Shown here: positions 1 to 7,682 of the stretch, piece by piece
Layout of the letters: every line of letters begins with the position of its first letter
Position numbering within the stretch: position 1 is the first letter of the stretch
Source: Tritrichomonas musculus
Taxonomy: Eukaryota; Parabasalia; Tritrichomonadida; Tritrichomonadidae
Direction of reading: 5' to 3'
Assembly: GCA_039105265.1 (NCBI GenBank)
Contig: JAPFFF010000042.1
Coordinates: 124,001 to 188,000, forward strand
DNA length: 64,000 bases
Translations under genes and position numbers: made by a program
The notes under the pieces: model-generated
The model's input: only the letters and a program-made list of their open reading frames with translations
Told to the model about the DNA's origin: nothing
Database searches by the model: none

Positions 1-273
1 GACATTGATTATGTTATAAGAGGAAAAGGCCTTACTCAAAATAGCATTAAATATGCAACAAAGAAATTCAATAACAACCCATTAGCTTTATACAAATCAA
101 TGTATGAAGGAAAGTCTCAGACCTTTGACTTAACTAAAGGTCAACCATGTTTCGAAATGAACAAAAACATGACAGTATCAACAAAAACAAAATTCGAGAG
201 AAAGATAAAGACACTTTATCAAGAGGGAATTATTGATGACTACTTTCAGCCCTCAAATTATTCCCACATATGA
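1..273 (+). CDS. polB: Protein-primed DNA polymerase B, C-terminal tail (cut by window edge)
   Basis: Only the last 90 codons are in the window. They match the end of the element D polymerase closely: both have an RGKGLT motif, then a tyrosine-rich helix, then TFDLTKGQPCF or MFDLTKGQPCF. The family copies the linear element from protein-bound ends. The ORF is open to base 1 and ends at TGA 271-273, overlapping tail-to-tail with the integrase gene on the other strand by about 16 bases. No catalytic motif lies in the visible part, so the assignment rests on this alignment by eye and on the position beside an integrase. Confidence 0.85.
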   Translation, partial: DIDYVIRGKGLTQNSIKYATKKFNNNPLALYKSMYEGKSQTFDLTKGQPCFEMNKNMTVSTKTKFERKIKTLYQEGIIDDYFQPSNYSHI

Positions 274-1844
274 GCCAAACGATATCTTGGAAGCTTCTGT
301 ATATTTTTACCACTTTTTACTAAATACAATCCATTCTCAAATCCAATAATTTTGTGCTCACCCGGTTGAATAATACTTCTTCGTTTCAGCATCTTATCTG
401 TTTCATTGTAAACTTTAACATTCATACCTTCTTCAATTTTGAATCCAGGACTATTCTTTATGTTATAATTCTCTTGACATATTCTTCTAACTATATAGTT
501 TTCTAATTCATGGTCATTCTGAACTTGTTGAGGAGATACAGGATATCCGGCATATTTACTTAGTGTTTGATGAGGGGCATGATTGTATTGGAAAACCAAA
601 TCTTCCATAACATTTGGAGTAATCATACCGATTTTCATATTATATGCCATATCTCGTAAAGTACGAATTACTCTATCTATAATCCCTAATGATGAATGTA
701 ATGGACTTGTTTTATTGGCTAATCTTTGTTCTGACTTCATGAAATCAGGATATGCACCATTCACTTGTCTTGGAACTGTTCTAAAAGTAATTCCATTATT
801 AATATAGAATTCTTGAGCTTCTGCTGAATTAAAGGCAGATTCACCATCACCAGAAAGATATCTAACTACCATTCCCTGGTCTATCAATGCTCGTAACGCA
901 TTCAAGTATCTTTTGGATGATTTCTTATCACGTTTACTGAATTTGTTTTCACCTAATTCAATATTTGTTAGTTTAACATAAAGGTATCTTGTATTAATAT
1001 TTATTGCTACAAGATAACAGAGATGATATACCATCATCAAATCAATGATGTAAGAGTCTCTTGATGACATTTTATGTAATTGGTATTTTTTGGTATTATC
1101 CTTTAATGGGAATGATGATTTGGGTTCGTCGATAGTTTTCATTCTAGAATTAATTTCTAGCAACGCTTTAACTTTGTTTGGACTTTTGAAGCCTATAGTA
1201 CCAGATATAGGAGTTTGTTCAATCTGAATATTATTCTCAGGCTGTTTATAAAATAAGTTTTTATATATTTCATAGCATTTCTCATTTGAGTATAATCCTT
1301 TCGGCCAATCTTTAATTACTTTAAGAAACTTGTCATATTCAAAGTATTCATCTGGATGTTCTATTACGAATTTCTTAATCTTATCAGAAAATGTTTCTTT
1401 ATGAGCTACTGTTTCATGTAATTCTTTATGAGTTCGTTTATATTCATCTAAATATTCTCTATATACTTTTTCTTGGTCAATGTCCATTAATGCTCTAAAA
1501 TACTTTAGTCTTCGCGCTTCACCAATTGTTTTCGGTTTACTTGCTCTTGCAATTGTTGCGAATAATGAATCTCTGGCATTTCTTATTCTAGATTCCTGTT
1601 GATTTCTTTTAAAAGTTTCTTCTTTTGCTTTGACATTATCGCGTAAAATCAAATAATTGAATTGATAGAATTCGTCAATTGCATTATCACTTGCTTCATC
1701 AAAATAGTTTTGGTTATGTTCATCAAGATAGTTATATATTAATGCTTTTACTTCTCTTTCAAACGTTTCATAATTGAATTTATCTAAACTGTTTAAAACA
1801 GAACCAATAATTTCATTTCGATGTTGATATAAGAATTTATCCAT
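258..1844 (-). CDS. Polinton integrase, retroviral-type (rve) fold
   Basis: 528 residues, starting at ATG 1844 in a TTTAAATAAATG context. The retroviral-type integrase of Polintons inserts the linear element into host DNA. The N-terminal 200 residues are charged and helical. The RNase H-like core has IIDLM at about 266-270, SGDGESAF at about 331-338, the block GIIDRVIRTLRD at about 387-398, and YNHAPHQTLSKYAG at about 420-433. A small beta-rich C-terminal domain at about 470-525 (NVKVYNETDKM ... QPGEHKIIG ... LPRYRL) resembles the SH3/chromo-type tail of these enzymes. The closest relative in the window is the integrase of element D. Confidence 0.9.
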   Translation of the reverse strand: MDKFLYQHRNEIIGSVLNSLDKFNYETFEREVKALIYNYLDEHNQNYFDEASDNAIDEFYQFNYLILRDNVKAKEETFKRNQQESRIRNARDSLFATIARASKPKTIGEARRLKYFRALMDIDQEKVYREYLDEYKRTHKELHETVAHKETFSDKIKKFVIEHPDEYFEYDKFLKVIKDWPKGLYSNEKCYEIYKNLFYKQPENNIQIEQTPISGTIGFKSPNKVKALLEINSRMKTIDEPKSSFPLKDNTKKYQLHKMSSRDSYIIDLMMVYHLCYLVAININTRYLYVKLTNIELGENKFSKRDKKSSKRYLNALRALIDQGMVVRYLSGDGESAFNSAEAQEFYINNGITFRTVPRQVNGAYPDFMKSEQRLANKTSPLHSSLGIIDRVIRTLRDMAYNMKIGMITPNVMEDLVFQYNHAPHQTLSKYAGYPVSPQQVQNDHELENYIVRRICQENYNIKNSPGFKIEEGMNVKVYNETDKMLKRRSIIQPGEHKIIGFENGLYLVKSGKNIQKLPRYRLAHMWE

Positions 1845-1952
1845 TTATTTAAATATAATTATTTAACTTTGTTCATTTATAATTCAAAATTTTTCTCATT
1901 TAAAAGAATTAAATGACTACTTCAAACCAAAAAGCTTCGCAGTGAATCAAAC

Positions 1953-2168
1953 TTGTTGCATTTACAAACCAAACCAAAATATAGTAAACGAACATTTGCT
2001 ACAGAAACATTAAGATTAATTAATTTGAGATTAGGTTATTATAGAAAGGTTTTAAATAACCAAAGTATTAAGAATGAAAAGAGAATAAAATCTATAAAGG
2101 CTAAATACGAACGTGATATGAAAGTTAGAAAGTTATTAAATAAGGCAATAAAGAATCTATATAATTGA
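1953..2168 (+). CDS. Small basic conserved Polinton protein
   Basis: About 70 residues, rich in Lys and Arg, with the core KRTFATETLRLINLRL followed by KYERDMKVRKLLNKAI. A protein of about 76 residues in element D (48823-49053) shares FATQTLKQINSRLQYYRRVLN and KYERDMRVRRLLNRAI in the same place next to the integrase. The helical basic character suggests nucleic-acid binding or a virion core role, but that is inference. The reading frame opens at a TTG codon, so the true N-terminus is uncertain. No known family is recognised. Confidence 0.6.
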   Translation: MLHLQTKPKYSKRTFATETLRLINLRLGYYRKVLNNQSIKNEKRIKSIKAKYERDMKVRKLLNKAIKNLYN

Positions 2169-2185
2169 ATTATTTTTGAGATTAA

Positions 2186-3769
2186 ATGCCTAGAATAGCT
2201 ATTAGTAACTTTAGTGGCAAATTAAATGCACAAGACTTAGCACGAATAAACACACGTTTAAACAACGAACTTAACGCAGGCTTGGATAATAATCCAAATG
2301 GAAGAGGAGCTTGGCGACAATTAGCATCTTCACTTATGAACTTCCTTAATGAATACGAGTTTGCTAATAACGAAGGATTTGATGTTAATGATGAAACAAT
2401 TGGAACTTTTATAAATAGAGTTAAACAAGAAGAAACAGAAGATTTAGTAGATGATGTTATAAATATGACAGGTAATAATTTAAAAGATACTATAAATATA
2501 GGAAATAGCATACCACATAATACTGGTGTTAATATGAATCCTTTAAAAAATTATACTCCTGTAGTTTTCTCAGATAATACTGACGATTTAATTGAGGATG
2601 TTGCAAATATGACAAGTAATAATATAGGAAATAGCATAATACAAAATTCAAACTTTTCTCAATCACAAATGCAACAACCACAGCAAATTAATCCTTTAGA
2701 GGATTTACTTATTAATACAATATCTGTTCAAGATTTATTGAATATCTATAATAAATATTGTCCAAACCCAATATCAATCCAGCAAGTTCAACAAAACTCA
2801 CAAGGTAACCAAGACTTAGCAAAAGCATATTTATTAAATGAAGTTCTTAAAGCAGCTCGAGATGGATATTTAGTTAAAGGAATAGGAGGAGGCTTTGGTC
2901 ATTCAAAAATTGGAATGAATGACTTAATGCATATCATTTTGGATTTACAACGTGATGTTAAAAGAGTCTCAAATGCAATTTCACCTCAAGGAGCTCAAAA
3001 AATGGTTGATAAACATAATGCAGAAAATCCATCAAGCCCATGGACATTGCATACCAATGATATTAATGGAGATAATATTCCTGATATTATTATTCGAAAC
3101 AAGAGAGGCGAACCAATGTACGTCAACGGTTATACAACAAAAAAGAGCAACTATCCTTTAGTTTATAATTATTATAAAGAACATCCAACAAGAGAATCAA
3201 GAAAGAAATATCCACTTTCACAATATAAGAATGACATAATGAATGTTCAATATGTTAATGAAGGGAATGCTGAATTATGGGGTAATCTCAAAGAAAAATG
3301 GAAAAGACCAAAACAATTTGTTAATGATGAAGGTTTAGATTATAATATGAGTGGATATTCATTAAGAGTTCCTAAGAGACTATCTTCATACCAAAGATTT
3401 GTTAAATATGTATTAGGTGAAGTTAAAAATGATGCGTTTCAATTTATTTTACAAAATGGCATGATTATTCCAGACCAAATTAAGTTGAGAGCATTCTCTA
3501 AAGCAGCTGGATATTTATGGCGAACTAAGATTTTAGAACCATTATATCGTAAATATCAAGCCAATACAGAAGGCGATGCAAAGATAATTAAAAAGAAAGC
3601 AGCTGGAGAAATTGATAATACAGTTTCAAAAATAATTCATGATTTGCATAATGATGGAGGTGCATCAAGGAAAAATCTATTAAATGATTTAATCGCTTCA
3701 ATTACTAATGAAACTATATCTAATTATTCAGGACAATATCAAATGGTAGAACCTCAACTAAGTGAGTAA
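2186..3769 (+). CDS. Ca-loop conserved Polinton protein
   Basis: 527 residues, starting at an ATTAAATG context after TTATTTTTG. The N-terminal 200 residues are Asn/Gln-rich and variable. The conserved core begins at KGIGGGFGHSKIGMNDLM and contains NDINGDNIPDIIIRNKRG, which matches the DxNxDGxxD loop of dockerin, EF-hand or FG-GAP type calcium sites. MYVNGYTTKKS and PKRLSSYQRFVKYVLG follow. Homologues lie in element D (53368-54720) and in fragment C (14337-15566). It sits directly before the packaging ATPase in A and D, so a virion or packaging role is likely, but its function is unknown. Confidence 0.8.
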   Translation: MPRIAISNFSGKLNAQDLARINTRLNNELNAGLDNNPNGRGAWRQLASSLMNFLNEYEFANNEGFDVNDETIGTFINRVKQEETEDLVDDVINMTGNNLKDTINIGNSIPHNTGVNMNPLKNYTPVVFSDNTDDLIEDVANMTSNNIGNSIIQNSNFSQSQMQQPQQINPLEDLLINTISVQDLLNIYNKYCPNPISIQQVQQNSQGNQDLAKAYLLNEVLKAARDGYLVKGIGGGFGHSKIGMNDLMHIILDLQRDVKRVSNAISPQGAQKMVDKHNAENPSSPWTLHTNDINGDNIPDIIIRNKRGEPMYVNGYTTKKSNYPLVYNYYKEHPTRESRKKYPLSQYKNDIMNVQYVNEGNAELWGNLKEKWKRPKQFVNDEGLDYNMSGYSLRVPKRLSSYQRFVKYVLGEVKNDAFQFILQNGMIIPDQIKLRAFSKAAGYLWRTKILEPLYRKYQANTEGDAKIIKKKAAGEIDNTVSKIIHDLHNDGGASRKNLLNDLIASITNETISNYSGQYQMVEPQLSE

Positions 3770-3780
3770 GATATTTAAGA

Positions 3781-3793
3781 TTATTTTTAGATG
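3781..3793 (+). promoter_or_regulatory. TTATTTTTAG-ATG start motif
   Basis: The packaging ATPase start codon at 3791 directly follows TTATTTTTAG. The same T-rich core sits just before many starts in the window, so it is read as a promoter or initiator of the elements. This is inference from recurrence. Confidence 0.5.
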
Positions 3794-4681
3794 AAAACAA
3801 TTTCAATAATGGATATGACTTCATCTAGCAGCAAATCTCAGGCCTTAACAGGCCCGATTAGCAACTTTCGATTAGATTTCATTCGTGATAAAGTAAATGA
3901 TACATTAAATGATAACATAGATGAGATTGGTGGTGCATTAATAAATGATATCCATCCTGATATAAACATTAAGTACAACAGTGTGAATGTCATCGTTGGT
4001 AAACAAGGTCAAGGTAAAACTGTTATTGCTTTAGAAGAAATTATCAAAATAAGTCTAATAAACACGCATCACTTACTTGTCTATATCACAAAGAATGGTG
4101 ATGAAAATGATAGAAGCTTCCAAGCACTAAAGCATTTAATCAAAATTCCTCACGTTACAATAAGTGAGAAAGAAGCAAAAGGATTTATTGAAACATTGAT
4201 ATCTGCAAAAAATTTGTATTATCTAATCAAAAGAGAGAATTTAGAAGACCAAATAATGGATGACCAAAAATATGCAATGTTTGATGTGCTACATATTAAT
4301 AATTTTGATAGGGATTATTTACACACTATTGTTTTATTCGATGATATAAGTAACAGTAAATTGTTCTCTTCTGAGGAATCTTATTTCAGTCAGCAACTTA
4401 GAAGATGTAGGCATACAAATATTACTTACTTCTTATTGATTCAAGGATGGAAAGGAATCAAACCTCATATCAAAAATGAAATCACGACATTATTTATCTT
4501 TCCATGCTTCAACAAGCAGCAACTACATTACATCTATTCTCAATCAGCCAGCAATTTACAATATGATGAATTTTACCAAAAATATTGCCAGCTTCTACAA
4601 ATTCTTAGAGACAATCCGGATACTCATCCTTATATGTTAGTTCAGGTTAATTCAGGTGGTGAGACCACTGTATGTGTTTGA
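3791..4681 (+). CDS. FtsK/HerA-type genome-packaging ATPase
   Basis: 296 residues. Walker A is GKQGQGKT at about 70-77, Walker B is TIVLFDDIS at about 179-187, and the arginine/sensor block RRCRHTNITYFLLIQ is at about 206-220. This pattern is that of the FtsK-HerA packaging ATPases of Polintons and related viruses, which pump DNA into the capsid. The closest relative is the ATPase of element D, which has GKQSMGKT, VLFDDIA and RRCRHTNISYFLLIQ. It lies between the Ca-loop protein and two small minus-strand genes, the same order as in element D. Confidence 0.92.
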   Translation: MKTISIMDMTSSSSKSQALTGPISNFRLDFIRDKVNDTLNDNIDEIGGALINDIHPDINIKYNSVNVIVGKQGQGKTVIALEEIIKISLINTHHLLVYITKNGDENDRSFQALKHLIKIPHVTISEKEAKGFIETLISAKNLYYLIKRENLEDQIMDDQKYAMFDVLHINNFDRDYLHTIVLFDDISNSKLFSSEESYFSQQLRRCRHTNITYFLLIQGWKGIKPHIKNEITTLFIFPCFNKQQLHYIYSQSASNLQYDEFYQKYCQLLQILRDNPDTHPYMLVQVNSGGETTVCV

Positions 4682-4800
4682 GGGTTCATGCCCGAAACGG
4701 TACTTCATACCTGAACGCTTTGCGCTGAACCACTGTATATGTTTGAGGGTTCATACCTGAAGCGCTTTATGCTGAACCACTGTATGCGTTTGATGAATTC
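4665..4800. repeat. Direct repeat of about 45-65 bp after the ATPase gene
   Basis: The unit CCACTGTATGTGTTTGAGGG followed by a TTCATGCC...CTGAA block occurs about two and a half times between the ATPase stop and the next gene. Copies begin near 4665, 4731 and 4778 and vary in length. The unit starts inside the last codons of the ATPase gene. Confidence 0.75.
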
Positions 4801-5105
4801 AGGAATTCAATAATTTGATTCACCTTCTCTTTAAGAGTTTCTACATCATTTTTGAGTTTGCTTTCTGAAGGCTTGTTAGGTTCAGGCTGTTCAGCAGGAC
4901 TATAATCTTTTTTCAACATCAATATATTTTTGATTCTCGTTATTCTGTATCCTTTAATGTGATACAACTTATTCAATTTGTGGGTTGTCAGTTTATCTAC
5001 CTCATCCTTATTCTTAGTATAGAATATATTGAACTCATCTGGGTTTTCAAACTCTTTTGAATAGTTTTTAATAGGTTCAATTATTTTCAATTCTGTTAAA
5101 CTCAT
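4767..5105 (-). CDS. Small conserved Polinton protein (119-residue family)
   Basis: About 112 residues from the ATG at 5105 (MSLTELKII). Core motifs are EPIKNYSKEFENPDEFNIFY and HKLNKLYHIKGYRITRIKNI, then a Pro/Glu linker and a heptad-like C-terminal helix (NDVETLKEKVNQIIEFL). The element D protein at 55612-55938 shares the pattern almost residue for residue. A short coiled coil at the C-terminus suggests self-association. It lies on the minus strand between ATPase and major capsid protein in both elements. Function is unknown; a minor structural role is a guess. Confidence 0.75.
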   Translation of the reverse strand: MSLTELKIIEPIKNYSKEFENPDEFNIFYTKNKDEVDKLTTHKLNKLYHIKGYRITRIKNILMLKKDYSPAEQPEPNKPSESKLKNDVETLKEKVNQIIEFLNSSNAYSGSA

Positions 5106-5156
5106 TTTGATAGATATTAAAAACAATAAAATACAATTAATTAATTCTAATTTCGT

Positions 5157-5471
5157 TTAAATGTTGCCTTTTAGCATAGGAATACTAAATGTTGCTGGAT
5201 TTATGCTATTTTGTGTATTCAGCTTCGCTGTCTGTCCAATTCGTTGGGCATTCAAAAAGTTATCAAATGCACCAACTGTTGATGATATCCCATTTCCTAA
5301 ATTACCTAAAAACTTCCCTGCATTTCCTCCAATTATTCCTGCCGCTTTGCCTAATCCTGGAGCTACTATCCCAGTTGCTATTTGACCAATTGTTTGTAAC
5401 ACAGGCAGAGCTTTTCTAAAACCATTTGCTACTTTTTTAGTTATATTCTTAAACCAACTTCCGAAAGCCAT
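5157..5471 (-). CDS. Small glycine-rich amphipathic virion-type protein
   Basis: 104 residues, starting at ATG 5471 in GAAATTAAATG. The N-terminus MAFGSWFKNITKKVANGFRK is basic and amphipathic. It is followed by glycine/alanine-rich apolar helices (VLQTIGQIATGIVAPGLGKAAGIIGG). Element D has the same type of protein (MAFGSFFKKIAKGVKNVVSK) in the same place before the major capsid gene. The look is that of adenovirus pVI-like membrane-active or other small virion proteins. That comparison is by general character only and not a proven homology. Confidence 0.65.
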   Translation of the reverse strand: MAFGSWFKNITKKVANGFRKALPVLQTIGQIATGIVAPGLGKAAGIIGGNAGKFLGNLGNGISSTVGAFDNFLNAQRIGQTAKLNTQNSINPATFSIPMLKGNI

Positions 5472-5523
5472 TTAATTTCATTTGAAAGAAAATCCCGAAT
5501 ATTGAAATTTTCTTTAGGTGTAA

Positions 5524-7230
5524 ATGACATTTGCAAACGCGGCAACCAAAGGTTTAAGTAATCGTGAAGGTGATTTATATAGATTCTTTCAAGAACATTT
5601 AGCAAATTTAGTTCAAACTAATGGAGGTGACCATTATTTTAACTGGAAAACATTCGAATGTTTTGATTCTAATTGTCCACACCCAGTTCGTACCAAATCT
5701 TATTTGAGACTTACATCAGAGAACTTCCCAATAACTCAAATGGAAAAATCCTTCATTAGTATTAAGATAAAATTATCAATTAAATTGGATAAATGCTTGG
5801 TTGGCTTCGAAAACGACTATAAGAAGCTCATTCGAGTATTTGTTGGTCTTAAGAACTCAGCAGAATTCTTTGGAAAGTTAGATACAATCTGTAATAACAT
5901 TATGTGTAAAAACACTCAAGATGAAGCAGTTAGGGAACAATTTGCATACAACTGCTTGAAACCAAGAGCAGAGAAGGCTACAGCAAAATATAGTCATTCA
6001 ACATGGGATAATGTTTCATCTTTCTCAGAATCAGTTTGTGGTATATATGTTCCATTATCAGAATTAGCAGATGGATATGAACATTCATTTAATATGGAAT
6101 TAGTTATACCATACACAGATTTATTAAAGTATCAAGCTTTTATGTTATATCCTAATGCTATTTGCGGTGAAATCAAAGAATTAGTAGAAACATCAACTGA
6201 TGCATTTGTTTGGGCACCAATTTCACCCTCAGTTGTTAAAGATGCTTTAGAAACATGGGAAGGAGATGTAATGAAGATTACATTACCAGATTATACAGGA
6301 TTAACAAACAAATTTACTCAATGCGGAAATGCAGCCAAGATTATATCATCAATTGTGAAAATTGTGAATGATGAAGAAAATGACAACGAAGAACCCAAAT
6401 TTACTTTCGTTCAGGATGATTTAAAATATTCATATGCAGTTCATAATGTTACACTTTCTATCACAAACTGTATTGTTGAGCAGATGAGAACAAACATTGC
6501 AGGATTTAACGCTAAGCCACAAGTATTAGAACAATTACGTTCCCTTCTTCAAGTACCAATAATTATTCCATCTCAAACACTTGATAGAAGACATTTTCCA
6601 AATGCTGCTGGTGCTAATGGTATTGATACAACAACTGATATTTCGCTAAATTCTGCAACAAATATTACTGTTGTATTTCCAAAGAATTCAAATGATGCAA
6701 CATGTTTCGATAATATTATGTATGAGAATGTTCAATTATTCGTTAATAAGCATGCTACTCCAGATACTGAATTACAAACAGTAGGTGCTAGATTTTATCA
6801 ATTACAACTTGTCGCTAATGAACTGGATGGGCCATTAGAAGCAACTAAAGAATTTGAGAATTCATTTACTGATGCACTTAATGATATGACTGAAGGTTCT
6901 GAAGATTTCGGTAAACGTCGTTCAAATTGTAGAGCAGATGGAACTTCATTTGGTATCAATTTCCAACTTGAAAGAAGCAATGCTGGATATGTTTTCGATG
7001 GAGCAGACTTTGGAACACAGACAGTGCCAATAACTTTCAGAGGTAAACCAATGTTTAAAGGTGTCAATGATACATACTATAATTTCATGACAAATGATGA
7101 TGGAGTTGTTGATACAACTCACCACCCGCCTCCCCCTGAGCTTTGGATTTGTATGGATACATATTTTACAATGGATGCACATAATGGTTTAGTTTATCAT
7201 GGCGCTCATATTCCTCCAGAGTTATTCTAA
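5524..7230 (+). CDS. Major capsid protein, double jelly-roll type (probable)
   Basis: 568 residues, starting in TTCTTTAGGTGTAAATG. Landmarks are QMEKSFISIKIKLSIKL near the N-terminus, KPRAEKATAKYSHSTWDNVS, YQAFMLYPNAICGEIKELVE, NATNITVVFPKNS, and near the end NCRADGTSFGINFQLERSNA followed by VPITFRGKPMF. The element D protein at 56595 shares all of these. Length, position next to the packaging ATPase block, and the beta-rich repeated pattern fit the Polinton major capsid family. I cannot confirm the fold from sequence alone. Confidence 0.8.
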   Translation: MTFANAATKGLSNREGDLYRFFQEHLANLVQTNGGDHYFNWKTFECFDSNCPHPVRTKSYLRLTSENFPITQMEKSFISIKIKLSIKLDKCLVGFENDYKKLIRVFVGLKNSAEFFGKLDTICNNIMCKNTQDEAVREQFAYNCLKPRAEKATAKYSHSTWDNVSSFSESVCGIYVPLSELADGYEHSFNMELVIPYTDLLKYQAFMLYPNAICGEIKELVETSTDAFVWAPISPSVVKDALETWEGDVMKITLPDYTGLTNKFTQCGNAAKIISSIVKIVNDEENDNEEPKFTFVQDDLKYSYAVHNVTLSITNCIVEQMRTNIAGFNAKPQVLEQLRSLLQVPIIIPSQTLDRRHFPNAAGANGIDTTTDISLNSATNITVVFPKNSNDATCFDNIMYENVQLFVNKHATPDTELQTVGARFYQLQLVANELDGPLEATKEFENSFTDALNDMTEGSEDFGKRRSNCRADGTSFGINFQLERSNAGYVFDGADFGTQTVPITFRGKPMFKGVNDTYYNFMTNDDGVVDTTHHPPPPELWICMDTYFTMDAHNGLVYHGAHIPPELF

Positions 7231-7249
7231 AACATATATATAGGTAAAT

Positions 7250-7266
7250 TTATTTTTAGGTAAATG
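7250..7266 (+). promoter_or_regulatory. TTATTTTTAGGTAAATG start motif
   Basis: One of the clearest cases of the shared start context: a T-rich core, then TAAATG with the start codon embedded. It precedes the minor-capsid-like gene at 7264. Confidence 0.5.
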
Positions 7267-7617
7267 GTTAAAACCTATTATTACGTCAATGGCGCTGGAA
7301 ATTCTCCATCAAAATATTATGAAAGAGCTTTTCCTCATGAATTCATAGCTAGCCAGAAACCAAAGTTCATTCATGTTATTCATTGCAGATGTTTATTTAG
7401 TAACGCTATGGTTGGTGATGTTATGCTTCATGCATCTTTTGTTGAAAGGGACAACTTTTTAGATTCATTTATTTGTTTCACCAATACTGTTTTATGTAAA
7501 TACAAGAAATACGAAGTCACTCATCCAAAAGATAAATTTAGAGTATGGTTTACAGATTTGATGGGAAATCCGATTGATGTCCAACAATTTGTATTAGAGC
7601 TTATGTTAGAGTATTGA
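7264..7617 (+). CDS. Minor-capsid-like small beta protein
   Basis: 117 residues, beginning MVKTYYYVNGAG. The C-terminal block FRVWFTDLMGNPIDVQQFVL recurs as FKIWFTDLYGNEIKPDAFVL in fragment C and FKVWFTDTNGNIIEPDNFTL in element D. A terminal strand with D-x-x-G-N-x-I is typical of the penton or minor capsid candidates of Polintons, although this protein is shorter than the usual 200-250 residues. The gene follows the major capsid gene and precedes the fibre gene, which fits a vertex protein holding the fibre. The role is inference. Confidence 0.65.
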   Translation: MVKTYYYVNGAGNSPSKYYERAFPHEFIASQKPKFIHVIHCRCLFSNAMVGDVMLHASFVERDNFLDSFICFTNTVLCKYKKYEVTHPKDKFRVWFTDLMGNPIDVQQFVLELMLEY

Positions 7618-7682
7618 CTTACATCGGTTGGATTAGATTGCATTAGGTAGAAGGCGGAAAATGTTATTTTTCCATTTATCAA

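Noticed and set aside
258-1844. Retrovirus or LTR retrotransposon suggested by the integrase
   Set aside because: No reverse transcriptase, gag or LTR is present; the neighbours are polymerase B, packaging ATPase and capsid genes, so it is a Polinton.
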